NCBI GenBank assembly: GCA_031289145.1
Contig: JAITQA010000060.1
Span: forward strand, 1-43,011
Source: Dysgonamonadaceae bacterium
Lineage (GTDB): Bacteria; Bacteroidota; Bacteroidia; Bacteroidales; Azobacteroidaceae
Length of the DNA: 43,011 nucleotides
Direction of reading: 5' to 3'
Shown here one piece after another: positions 17,645-26,800 of the stretch (positions are counted from its first letter, which is position 1; every line of letters begins with the position of its first letter). A program made the position numbers and the translations under genes. The notes below the pieces were generated by a model. The model made no database searches, was not told where the DNA came from, and was given only the letters and a program-made list of their open reading frames with translations.

Positions 17645-18145
17645 ATGACAACGTTACAGTTTCAAGAAAGAATAGTAAACTTGCAAAAGAATATGTTTCA
17701 TTTTGCGCTGATGCTTACCGACAATAAACACAATGCTGAAGATTTGTTGCAAGAAACGATGCTCAAAGTGTTGGATAATCGGGAAAAATATCAGGATAAT
17801 ACCAATTTCAAAGCATGGGTATTGACCATTATGCGAAATATTTTTATCAATAATTACCGGAAAATTCTTCGCAACCAGCTTGTATTTGAGGAATCGGAAG
17901 ACTTTATAGCTGTTTGTTTATTGCAAAATTGTCAAACAAATGATTTTGAGGCATCTATCGCTATGGAGGAAATTAAATTTATAATCAACAATTTACAGGA
18001 TAATCTCAAAATTCCGTTTTCTATGTACCTGTCTGGTTACAGCTATCACGAAATCGCACAAAAGATGGACATCCCTATCGGAACTGTTAAAAGCAGGATT
18101 TCCACCACAAGAAAAACAATTCAAAGAATCTATGAAGAAAGCTGA
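17645..18145 (+). CDS. ECF-type RNA polymerase sigma factor
   Basis: This 166-residue protein has the two-domain layout of ECF sigma factors. Region 2 is at residues 10-75 (ALMLTDNKHNAEDLLQETML for the core-binding and -10 part, then FKAWVLTIMRNIFINNYRK). Region 4 is at about 110-160 (IPFSMYLSGYSYHEIAQKMD and IPIGTVKSRISTTRKTI, a helix-turn-helix for the -35 element). It directs core polymerase to a dedicated promoter set. No anti-sigma factor, FecR homologue or SusC/D pair follows, which is unusual for this group; the next gene is on the other strand. The regulon cannot be named. Confidence 0.92.
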   Translation: MTTLQFQERIVNLQKNMFHFALMLTDNKHNAEDLLQETMLKVLDNREKYQDNTNFKAWVLTIMRNIFINNYRKILRNQLVFEESEDFIAVCLLQNCQTNDFEASIAMEEIKFIINNLQDNLKIPFSMYLSGYSYHEIAQKMDIPIGTVKSRISTTRKTIQRIYEES

Positions 18146-18154
18146 TGGGTTTGA

Positions 18155-18218
18155 TAAATAAAAACCAAGCGGTTGTCCGAAAATAAATCGTACCAAACGA
18201 CTTTTCAGACAACCGCTT
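18155..18218. terminator. Hairpin between convergent genes
   Basis: AAGCGGTTGTC (18167-18177) and GACAACCGCTT (18208-18218) form an 11-bp perfect stem, extended inward by GAAAA/TTTTC. Read on the minus strand the stem is followed by GGTTTTTATTT, so it is a good terminator for the lipoprotein gene ending at 18245. It probably also stops the sigma-factor transcript. Confidence 0.7.
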
Positions 18219-18244
18219 AGGCGTTGTGTCGCAACAAAAACAAA

Positions 18245-18625
18245 TTATTGGCCGCCTTTATTGACCTTGATAACCAAGTCTTTGGCTTTTTGAAGCTCTT
18301 TCAGTTGTTTGCTGTTAAGTTCTTCCTTGATTTGCTCAACATCAGCCAGTTTTTGATTCACTTGATTCGCAAGTCCTATAAATTTTTGCGGATCTTTGGA
18401 AGCATTATTAAACGCTTCAGCATATTCTTTCGCAAAAGCCTGAAATTCTTTCAAAATTTCATCAGGCGCTTTTTGAACGGCAGGAGGAGTTTCCGGTTCT
18501 GCAACAACCTCTACAGGTGCGCTTTCTATAACTTCAGCAGGCGCTTCTGTTTTTTTTGCGCCATTGCATGCTGCTAATGATACCATCAAAGCAGCGGTAA
18601 AAAGTAAAACAGACATTCTCTTCAT
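18245..18625 (-). CDS. Small lipoprotein, unknown function
   Basis: The 126-residue product has a lipoprotein signal: MKRMSVLLFTAALMVSLAAC, with a lipobox ending in Cys20. A Pro/Ala/Glu/Val-rich linker (residues 24-50) follows, then a charged helical C-terminal half (PDEILKEFQAFAKEYAEAF and IKEELNSKQLKELQKAKDL), probably coiled coil. It should be anchored in a membrane facing the periplasm. No family is recognised. The frame extends to 18658, but the ATG at 18625 gives the standard signal and lies 31 bases after a TATATTTG promoter element. It stands alone between two terminator-like regions. Confidence 0.8.
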   Translation of the reverse strand: MKRMSVLLFTAALMVSLAACNGAKKTEAPAEVIESAPVEVVAEPETPPAVQKAPDEILKEFQAFAKEYAEAFNNASKDPQKFIGLANQVNQKLADVEQIKEELNSKQLKELQKAKDLVIKVNKGGQ

Positions 18626-18655
18626 AATAACTAATTTTATGATTAATAAACGATG

Positions 18656-18663
18656 CAAATATA
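18656..18663 (-). promoter_or_regulatory. Putative -7 element of the lipoprotein gene
   Basis: TATATTTG on the minus strand matches TAnnTTTG, 31 bases upstream of the chosen ATG. No exact TTTG is found at the -33 position. Confidence 0.45.
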
Positions 18664-18691
18664 AAGAAAAAAAATCAATAAATTGCTATCT

Positions 18692-19933
18692 TTAATATTT
18701 CAACCATTTAATAATTTCTGCATAAGTCGGTTTTTTTCCGTACATCAAGATACCGGTGCGATAGATTTTAGCCGCTAACTTGACAAACAGCAGAACCGTG
18801 ACAAACAACAAGGCGATTGATAAGAGAATTTCCCACCAGGGTACCCCGAAAGGCAAACGAACCATCATGACAATCGGCGATGTAAGCGGAACGACGGAAG
18901 TCCAAAAAGCCAAAGGCCCGTCGGGATTCTTTGCGCTGAAAAAACCGGCGTAAAAAGCGAATAAAATGATAATGGTGACAGGCATCATAAATTGCTGGGT
19001 ATCTTCCTGGCTATCGACCATCGCACCGATGGCGGCAAAAATGGAAGCATACATCATGTATCCGCCGATAAAAAACAGTATGAAATAAATGCAAATCTCT
19101 GCCATATTGACGGAAGCGAAGGGTGCGGTAAATTCCTGCAGCATTGCTGCATCGGCGAAGAACAGGCTGCCGAAAAGGACAGGCCCCAACAACACAAGCA
19201 TCCATATACCGAATTGGGTCAATCCGACCAAACCGATTCCGATCAACTTGCCCATCATCAAATCGAAAGGTTGAACGGAGGAAACAATCACTTCAACAAT
19301 CCTGTTGGTTTTTTCTTCCATCACACCTTGCATAACCATTGCGCCATAGACAAAAATAAACATGTAAATCAGAAAAGTAAAAATCATTCCGATCGCAGAT
19401 GCAAAATCGGCGGAAGTCTGGGTTTCCTTTCCCGAATCATCCCATTTGATGCTTTTCATCTTGACCGTTACCTTGCTCTCCGCGATGATATTCTTCAAGT
19501 CGGGAATGTTGTAGGAGGCTAATTTCTTATCGCTCAGGTATTCGTTCAAAGTCGACGTAATCGCCGTTTCCAAGCTGCTCACAACCTGTTTCCGGGAATA
19601 GAGCGTAACGGCATCCGGATGTTCCAGCAAATCGGCTGTAATAAACAAGGTGGCATAAACCGACTCATCGCTGTTTTCCCTGAAATCTTTGAATCCTTCT
19701 TTTGCTTCGATAAACTGAAACTGGTCGGTACTTTCTAAAACCGGGAAATACATACCGGTTTCATCCGCCACAACGATCACTTTGGCTTTGTCGGTATTGA
19801 GGGACGCCAGAAAATAAATACCCATAATCAAACCAACAAAAAGGAAGGGCATTAATACCGTTAGTAGGATAAAAGATTTTTTCTTTGCCCGGGTCAGGTA
19901 TTCCCGACCGATAATGATTCCTATTTTACTCAT
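18692..19933 (-). CDS. ABC-2 type exporter permease (NatB-like)
   Basis: This membrane protein of about 413 residues has one TM segment near the N-terminus (FILLTVLMPFLFVGLIMGIY), a large extracytoplasmic domain of about 130 residues, and five or so further TM segments in the second half (including FLIYMFIFVYGAMVMQGVM, with EEKTNRIVEVIVSSVQPFDL just after it, and VTIIILFAFYAGFF). This is the layout of NatB-type ABC-2 permeases, which export ions or small molecules. The ATP-binding subunit is encoded immediately upstream: its stop lies two bases before this ATG. A TTG six bases earlier is in frame but unlikely. The substrate cannot be deduced. Confidence 0.9.
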   Translation of the reverse strand: MSKIGIIIGREYLTRAKKKSFILLTVLMPFLFVGLIMGIYFLASLNTDKAKVIVVADETGMYFPVLESTDQFQFIEAKEGFKDFRENSDESVYATLFITADLLEHPDAVTLYSRKQVVSSLETAITSTLNEYLSDKKLASYNIPDLKNIIAESKVTVKMKSIKWDDSGKETQTSADFASAIGMIFTFLIYMFIFVYGAMVMQGVMEEKTNRIVEVIVSSVQPFDLMMGKLIGIGLVGLTQFGIWMLVLLGPVLFGSLFFADAAMLQEFTAPFASVNMAEICIYFILFFIGGYMMYASIFAAIGAMVDSQEDTQQFMMPVTIIILFAFYAGFFSAKNPDGPLAFWTSVVPLTSPIVMMVRLPFGVPWWEILLSIALLFVTVLLFVKLAAKIYRTGILMYGKKPTYAEIIKWLKY

Positions 19934-19935
19934 AA

Positions 19936-20844
19936 TCAATTGTTTTTTGTAACTGTTTGGATAAAAACATCGTTCATGGAAGGAATTTCTTCTTCGAACG
20001 AGATGATTTCATTCTGTTGCAACAGACGGGAAAGAAATTCGGAGTTTGAAATGTCCTGCGCCTTTTTCACCCTGAAAATGCAGTTATGGCAGGCTTGTTC
20101 CTTGTCTAATATTTCACAAACGGATGTATCTGCAAGCAGATTTTCGTCTGCTGTCCGTATCTTGAAAATATTTTTTTTATTGCTATCGCGTATTTCGGCT
20201 ACATTGCCGCTCAACACTACTTTAGACCGGTCTATCAACGCAATTTCGTCACATATTTCTTCGACTGAAGCCATATTGTGGGTCGAAAAAATAATGGTTT
20301 TGCCTTGGTTTTTCAGTTCCATGATTTCGTTCTTCATCAGTTCGGTATTCAAGGGGTCGAAACCGCTGAAAGGTTCGTCGAAAATAAGCAGACCCGGGTT
20401 GTGCACAACGGTTACAATGAATTGCACTTTCTGCTGCATACCTTTCGAGAGTTCTTCTAATTTCTTGTCCCACCACGAGAGAATTTCGAATCTCTTGAAC
20501 CAGATTTTCAGCCTTTCTTTCGCCTCCGCCGCAGAAAGACCTTTCAACCGCGCCAGGTAAACCGCTTGTTCCCCCACTTTCATCTTTTTATACAAACCTC
20601 TTTCTTCGGGCAGATACCCTATATCATAAATATCTTCCGGCGCCAACGGACGATTCCTGAACAGGACTTCTCCCGAATCGGGAGCCGTAATCCGGTTGAT
20701 AATACGGATCAATGTGGTTTTTCCCGCTCCGTTGGGTCCCAGCAACCCGAATATTTTCTGTTCGGGTACTTGTATGCTTGCCTTATCCAAAGCCAAGTGA
20801 TTCGCATATTGTTTTACAAGCGCTTTTGTTTCGAGAAAAAACAT
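19936..20844 (-). CDS. ABC transporter ATP-binding protein (NatA-like)
   Basis: This 302-residue ATPase shows Walker A (GLLGPNGAGKTTLIR), a Q-loop region (DIGYLPEERGLY), the ABC signature (ELSKGMQQKVQF), Walker B with D-loop (LLIFDEPFSGFDPLNTE) and the switch His (IIFSTHNMASVEEI). The C-terminal extension of about 80 residues is typical of ATPases paired with ABC-2 permeases. It is the first gene of a two-gene operon with the permease and powers export from the cytoplasmic face of the inner membrane. No regulator is adjacent. Confidence 0.93.
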   Translation of the reverse strand: MFFLETKALVKQYANHLALDKASIQVPEQKIFGLLGPNGAGKTTLIRIINRITAPDSGEVLFRNRPLAPEDIYDIGYLPEERGLYKKMKVGEQAVYLARLKGLSAAEAKERLKIWFKRFEILSWWDKKLEELSKGMQQKVQFIVTVVHNPGLLIFDEPFSGFDPLNTELMKNEIMELKNQGKTIIFSTHNMASVEEICDEIALIDRSKVVLSGNVAEIRDSNKKNIFKIRTADENLLADTSVCEILDKEQACHNCIFRVKKAQDISNSEFLSRLLQQNEIISFEEEIPSMNDVFIQTVTKNN

Positions 20845-20982
20845 AAATAAATTTTATAAATTAACTATTTTAACAGTGCATACTACACTCAAATATGCTA
20901 CGGTACAAAGTTATAAAAAAGATTGGTAACTTGGTGAAATAATGGCGAAATAAATTGAATTAAAATACTGCTATTATTCAGT

Positions 20983-21549
20983 CTATTTATTATTGAACTT
21001 GTTCATCGTATTATCCACTCCGGCCAAGCAGAAATTTTGAATAATTTCAATCGCTTTGTCAATGCGTTCAGGCAAGCATTTTTGTTCCGCTTCGGTAAAA
21101 GGGTTTAACACAAAATCAATTTGTCGACCGGACGGAAAATCATTTCCGATTCCAAAGCGCAATCGACAGTAGTTGCTTGTTGTCAGCGTTTCCTGAATAT
21201 TTTTCAATCCGTTGTGACCGGCATCGCTGCCTTTGGTTTTCAATCGCAGAGTTCCGAACGGCAATGCCAGGTCGTCGACTACAATCAACAAATTTTCCGG
21301 TACAATTTTTTCTTTCTGTATCCAATAGCGCACGGCATTCCCACTCAGATTCATAAATGTTGAAGGTTTGAGCAATACCAACTGTTTGTTTTTGAGGCTC
21401 ATTTCGGCTATCGCCCCATAACGTTTATTCACATCAAAAACAATATTGGACGCTTTAGCCAAAGCGTCCAATATCATAAAACCTATGTTGTGGCGGGAAT
21501 CGGCATATTCAGGTCCGATATTTCCCAAACCAACGATTAAGTACTTCAT
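20983..21549 (-). CDS. pth: Peptidyl-tRNA hydrolase
   Basis: The 188-residue enzyme releases tRNA from stalled peptidyl-tRNA in the cytoplasm. Family motifs are clear: [20 protein letters not shown] with the catalytic His in [30 protein letters not shown] and [13 protein letters not shown], then RLRFGIG. Length is normal. The gene begins two bases after the rplY stop, an arrangement common in bacteria, so both come from one transcript. Confidence 0.97.
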   Translation of the reverse strand: MKYLIVGLGNIGPEYADSRHNIGFMILDALAKASNIVFDVNKRYGAIAEMSLKNKQLVLLKPSTFMNLSGNAVRYWIQKEKIVPENLLIVVDDLALPFGTLRLKTKGSDAGHNGLKNIQETLTTSNYCRLRFGIGNDFPSGRQIDFVLNPFTEAEQKCLPERIDKAIEIIQNFCLAGVDNTMNKFNNK

Positions 21550-21551
21550 TC

Positions 21552-22121
21552 TTATCCTTTCGAAGCCAAACCTCTTGCAGCGCGTGTTAATTTGACGGCA
21601 GCTACCACATTGTCTTTTGCATTCAATAATTCAAGTTTATCGAATTGCAGATTACCTACCTGCAAAGTTTTGCCCAAGCCCAGGTTTTCGATATTGATTA
21701 ATAACTTTTCCGGAAAATCTTTGTAAAGACCTTTTACTTTCAGTTTACGAATTTCCAACGAAAGCTTACCTCCGTCTTTTACACCTTGTGCCAAACCTTC
21801 CAAAACAACCGGAATTTCCAAAATAACCGGTTTATTTTCAAATATTTGCAGAAAATCAACATGCAATGTCTCATCACTTACCGGATGGAATTGGATGTCT
21901 TTTAAAATGGCCGCGCATTTACTTCCGTCAATCGAAAGATCTACAATGTAAATTTCAGGCGTATAGACCAATTTGCGAATACTCTCTTTACTTACAGTGA
22001 AATGCACTACTTTTTCTCCCCCGTATAATACACAAGGTATTAACGATTCTTTGCGATAAGCTTTTGCAGCTTTCTTCCCGGTGTTCTCTCTTTCAGAACC
22101 TGATAATTCAAATGTTTTCAT
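21552..22121 (-). CDS. rplY: 50S ribosomal protein L25 (Ctc type)
   Basis: The 189-residue protein begins with the L25 5S-rRNA-binding domain (LSGSEREN, then [20 protein letters not shown]) and continues into the TL5/Ctc-type second domain ([19 protein letters not shown] and [10 protein letters not shown]). Long Ctc forms of this type are usual in Bacteroidetes. It binds 5S rRNA in the large subunit. It is first in the operon with pth. A TACCTTTG promoter lies about 80 bases upstream. Confidence 0.95.
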   Translation of the reverse strand: MKTFELSGSERENTGKKAAKAYRKESLIPCVLYGGEKVVHFTVSKESIRKLVYTPEIYIVDLSIDGSKCAAILKDIQFHPVSDETLHVDFLQIFENKPVILEIPVVLEGLAQGVKDGGKLSLEIRKLKVKGLYKDFPEKLLINIENLGLGKTLQVGNLQFDKLELLNAKDNVVAAVKLTRAARGLASKG

Positions 22122-22200
22122 TTTTTAATTGTTTGTGTTACTCAAAATTAAGACTCTTGCTTCCTAACTTCCCATCACACGGAATTTTATAAAGCGGATG

Positions 22201-22208
22201 CAAAGGTA
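22201..22208 (-). promoter_or_regulatory. -7 element of rplY-pth
   Basis: TACCTTTG on the minus strand fits TAnnTTTG; an upstream TTTG lies at 22236-22233 with 24 bp spacing. The leader before the rplY ATG is about 75 nt. Confidence 0.55.
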
Positions 22209-22275
22209 ATACTTTTTTTTTACATAAAAAAACAAATAATATTTAGCATAATCAAAATATTTTAAAATTTTTTTC

Positions 22276-22283
22276 TACCTTTG
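22276..22283 (+). promoter_or_regulatory. -7 element of the DUF4301 gene
   Basis: TACCTTTG on the plus strand lies 33 bases upstream of the ATG at 22317. No exact TTTG is seen at -33, only A/T runs. Confidence 0.5.
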
Positions 22284-22316
22284 CCATATCGTCGTTAATT
22301 TGAAATTCATATCATT

Positions 22317-23840
22317 ATGTTATCTTACTCAGACCTACAGCAATTAGAGTTCAAGGGCATATCTGTCAGCCAGATAGAAGAACAATTGAGATTCTTCAGG
22401 TCCGGTTTTCCTTATTTGTCTATTTACGCTTCCGCATCCGTACAGAAAGGAATTCTGTCTATTCCCAAAAATGAACAGGAATTTTTCCTGAAAATATGGG
22501 ATATTTATCTACTGAAAAATAATACAATTGTAAAATTTGTGCCGGCATCCGGAGCAGCCAGCCGGATGTTCAAAGATTTGTTTGAGTTTTTAGATACCGC
22601 GGACAGTATGGTAACAACACCATCTGTAACCGCGTTTTTTGAAGGCATCTCACAGTTCGCATTTTATCATTTGCTGCAAGATTGTTGTAAGCAAAACGAA
22701 GGTAAAAGTATAGCAGAACTGATTGCAAACGGAGATTATAAAATAATTATCGAAAACTTGCTTTGTGACAAAGGATTAAACTATGGACAACTTCCCAAAG
22801 GATTGCTCTTTTTCCATCCCTGTTCCGGCAGTTCGCGCACTGCAATGGAAGAACATTTGGCGGAAGGCGCTATGTATGCTTGCAATGTAAGCAAACAAGT
22901 GAATCTCCATTTTACCGTATCACCCGAACATCGTAAACTGTTCCAAAAACGGGTAGACGAAATATTGTCCGAATACGAAAACAGGTTTGGCGTTTGGTAC
23001 AATATTGAGTTCAGCGAACAAAAATCATCGACCGATACAATTGCCGCAGATGCTGACAATCAACCGTTTTACGATAAGGAGCAACTGGTTTTTCGTCCGG
23101 GAGGCCATGGCGCTTTGATTGAAAATCTGAATGATATTCAAGCCGATGTGGTATTTATCAAAAACATAGACAATGTTGTACCGGACCGGTTGAAATTCGA
23201 AACCGTCCGTTATAAAAAATTGATAGCCGGTATTTTGATTCATTACCAACAAAAGATTTTTGAATACCTGTATAAAATCGATTCAGGAAAATACAGTCAG
23301 GAACAAGTATTGGAGATGTTGTATTTCCTTCAAAATGACCTTTGTATCAAAAATCCGGAGACAAAAATCCTCGAAGACGGAGAATTAATCCTGTATATCA
23401 AATCCAAACTGAACCGCCCCTTGCGGGTCTGCGGAATGGTCAGAAACCAGGGAGAACCGGGAGGAGGTCCGTTTTTGACGGTTAACTCCGATGGAACCGT
23501 ATCACCACAGATATTGGAAAGTTCTCAAATCGACTTGAAAGACCCTGAAAAAAAACAACTGTTCGAACAAGGCACGCACTTTAATCCTGTCGATTTGGTA
23601 TGCACTTTGAAAAATTACAAGGGGGAAAAATTTGACCTCCTCCGACATGTAGATAAAAATACCGGCTTTATTTCGCTGAAATCCAAGAATGGGAAAGAAC
23701 TTAAAGCATTGGAATTACCAGGTTTATGGAATGGTGCCATGTCGGATTGGAATACAATTTTTGTAGAAGTGCCTATTGAAACATTCAATCCTGTGAAAAC
23801 AGTGAATGACTTGTTGCGTGCGGAACATAGTGAACATTAA
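22317..23840 (+). CDS. DUF4301 family protein
   Basis: This 507-residue protein has no signal peptide and no TM segment, so it is cytoplasmic. I recognise the opening part (IVKFVPASGAASRMFKDLFEFL) as DUF4301, a conserved Bacteroidetes family without assigned function. Other blocks that look constrained are LPKGLLFFHPCSGSSRTAMEEHL, split here as LPKGLLFFHP and SSRTAMEEHL, then FRPGGHGALIENL and RVCGMVRNQGEPGGGPF. The Gly/Ser-rich first block and the GGHGALI motif resemble nucleotide or sugar-phosphate binding loops, but that is inference. It is divergent from rplY-pth and followed after 47 bp by the beta-helix gene. Confidence 0.85.
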   Translation: MLSYSDLQQLEFKGISVSQIEEQLRFFRSGFPYLSIYASASVQKGILSIPKNEQEFFLKIWDIYLLKNNTIVKFVPASGAASRMFKDLFEFLDTADSMVTTPSVTAFFEGISQFAFYHLLQDCCKQNEGKSIAELIANGDYKIIIENLLCDKGLNYGQLPKGLLFFHPCSGSSRTAMEEHLAEGAMYACNVSKQVNLHFTVSPEHRKLFQKRVDEILSEYENRFGVWYNIEFSEQKSSTDTIAADADNQPFYDKEQLVFRPGGHGALIENLNDIQADVVFIKNIDNVVPDRLKFETVRYKKLIAGILIHYQQKIFEYLYKIDSGKYSQEQVLEMLYFLQNDLCIKNPETKILEDGELILYIKSKLNRPLRVCGMVRNQGEPGGGPFLTVNSDGTVSPQILESSQIDLKDPEKKQLFEQGTHFNPVDLVCTLKNYKGEKFDLLRHVDKNTGFISLKSKNGKELKALELPGLWNGAMSDWNTIFVEVPIETFNPVKTVNDLLRAEHSEH

Positions 23841-23887
23841 TAAAATATGTCCTATAATGAAAAAAAATCAATCTAAAATACAATCAA

Positions 23888-26800
23888 ATGAAGCAATTAT
23901 TTATTAGTGTGTTATTTACACTTATTGCAGGCCTTTCGGCGCAAGCAACCGTCCGTTATGTTAAGATTGGCGGTAGTGTCGATGCAAATAATGCAATCAA
24001 TGCAGTGTCGTGGACAGCGGCTTGCCCCGACTTACAGGCAGTTATCAATGTTTCTAACGCAGGTGATGTCATCTGGGTGGCGGCAGGCATTTACAAACCG
24101 ATCCGCAGGGCGGATAACTTAACTGTTATTTCATTGAATAACAGGAACAATGCTTTTGTCTTGAAAAAAGACGTAAAAATTTTCGGCGGCTTTGCCGGAA
24201 CCGAGACAGCGCTCGACCAACGCACCGGAACGCCTGCTAACGCTTCAACGCTCAGCGGCGATATAGATGGCAATACTATTTTAAACAACAAAAATGCCTA
24301 CCATGTTATTGTCAGTGTAGGTGATGCAGGCGCTGCACTGTTAGACGGCTTTACCGTTACCGGAGGATATGCGCTTGAGCCGGAAGATGATAATACAAAT
24401 ATTACTGTGAATGGAGAATCGGTTTGGCGACTTGCCGGCGGCGGTATAAATTGTCACAATTCTTCGCCTGCGCTGACCAACCTGATCATTAAAAATAATA
24501 CAGCTGAAATTTACGGCGGCGGAATCTACAACAGGAATGGCGCCTCTCCACAATTAACCAATGTGACGATTAGTGGAAATACAGCGGCATTTGGCGGTGG
24601 AATAGCTAATTATGGAAATACTTCCCCGCAATTGACAAACGTACTTGTCAGTGGAAATTCGGCAGAGGTCGGCGGTGGAATTTATAATTATTACAACGCT
24701 TCTCCGCTTCTTACCAATGTGACTATCAGCGGAAATGCAGCAAGTGAGATTGCCGGAGGGGTATATAACCAAACTTCATCTTCACCCATACATCACAATA
24801 CAATCATTTGGGGTAACGGACAGACGGATGTTTTCAATTTTGAGAGTAATCCCGTTTATGCTTACAGCTTGGTAACGGGACAAACCCAAGCAGGAAGCAA
24901 CGGCAATATGGACGGAAATACAAATCCGCTTTTCGAACAAGGTATCGGCTCTAACCAAGCGCCAACTACCAACGGTGATTACCGAATAAAACTGACCAGT
25001 CCTTTATTAAATAAAGGTAGTAATGCGCTCTATCTTGCAGATAGAAAAATTGCCAATTTTAATAATGAAACGGATTTATCCGGCAATTCACGCCTGTATG
25101 CCAACACAATAGATTTGGGCGCTTATGAATTTCCCATCCATATCCAACCTTCCGCCGATGGCACTGTCTATGTGAAAGCCGGTGCAAACGGAGATGGTTC
25201 TTCGTGGGCAAATGCATATCCTAACTTAGCTTACCCCTTGATGATTGCAAAGGAATTTGCGATCGTTAAGCGGATTTGGGTCGCTTCCGGCACTTATTAT
25301 CCTGAGTATAAAGCAGCAGAAACAGATAATACGGGGCAAACTACCGACCGGGACAAATCTTTTGTGCTGGTGAAAAACATTGCGGTATACGGCAGCTTTG
25401 CCGGAAATGAAACATCTCCCGATCAACGACCTGTGACAGCGGCTAATACCACTATCCTTTCCGGCGATCTGAACAAGAACGGCGCTGTGGATGCAAACGA
25501 TGCTTACCATGTCGTAATCGCAGCCGGTGATGTCGGTTCCGCCTTGTTGGACGGGTTCACCATTACCGGAGGAAATACCAGCGCTTATTCCAACAATTAT
25601 ATTTCAGTAAACGGAGAACAGATAACAAGACATGGCGGCGGCGGAATACATGTCGCGCATGCGTCTCCCCATTTTAACCGGCTAACGATACGCAACAATT
25701 TTGCCACCTACGGCGGCGGCGTCTATTGCATCAAAGCTGCCTCCCCCACCCTTACCAACATACTCGTCAGAAACAATTCTGCAACAGAAACAGGGGGTGG
25801 AATATTCAGTTCCGCATCTTCACCGGTATTTGCAAACACAACAGTTGTGAATAATACGGCAAAAACAGGCAATGGAATCTACAACGCATCCACGTCCTCA
25901 ACCCGGTTTTACAACGCTATTTTATGGAACAACGGAACGAATGGTATTTTCAATGAATCCGCCGGTACGCTGACCTATTCTTATAGTGTGGTGCAAAACG
26001 CTCAAACCGGCGGCAAATGGAATACTGCGATTGGCAGCGACGGCGGCGGAAATATTGACGTCGACCCGCTTTTCACCAATGTTTCTGCAAACAATTTCAA
26101 CTTGGAACCTTGCAGTCCTGCTATCAATACCGGAAACAATGATTTGTATCTCTCAGCGGCGCTTGTTAGCAGTTTTGCCAACGAAAAAGACCTGGCCGGA
26201 GCGTCCCGCCTCATTTCCACTCGGGTAGATATGGGTGCGTTCGAAGCCTCAGTCATCAAGATACGGCCTACACTGACGCCAGCACCGTCTCAAACCATCA
26301 CATTCGGGGGAAAAGTCAACATTTTCACCTTGACCGGAACTCCACCATGGACAGTGGTGTATAACGACGGTTCGAATAATAAGACTTTGACAGGCCTTAC
26401 TACGCCTACTTATACCCTTACGCCAACTGCTGTTGGGGTATATACTTTCGCTCCGATCAGTGTACAGGATGTAAATTGCAGCAATACGCTTCTCTCCGGA
26501 ACCACTGTCATTACCGTTGAGAAAGCCCAACAAACCATTAAGTTCACTCCGCCTACGGTCATGCAAGTTGAAAAAAATATTTATACTTTGACTGCAACCG
26601 CTACTTCCGGCCTCCCGGTCTTGTTCAAACTTCGTCCTGCAGACAGCGAGCTTGCCGAAATAACCGGCAACAATTTGCGCCTGAAACAGTCCGGATCGAT
26701 TGTTGTAACAGCTTATACAGCTGCCAATCCGAACTATTTTGATGCACCGGAAGTACCCGTTACCATTTCGCTCACCAGCAACAATATCAGTGCAAGTTTT

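Noticed and set aside
18992-19522. A 176-codon plus-strand frame
   Set aside because: It is antisense to the ABC-2 permease; its His/Asp-rich composition is the usual shadow of membrane-protein codons.
19940-20560. A 206-codon plus-strand frame
   Set aside because: It is antisense to the ABC ATPase with all its motifs intact on the minus strand.
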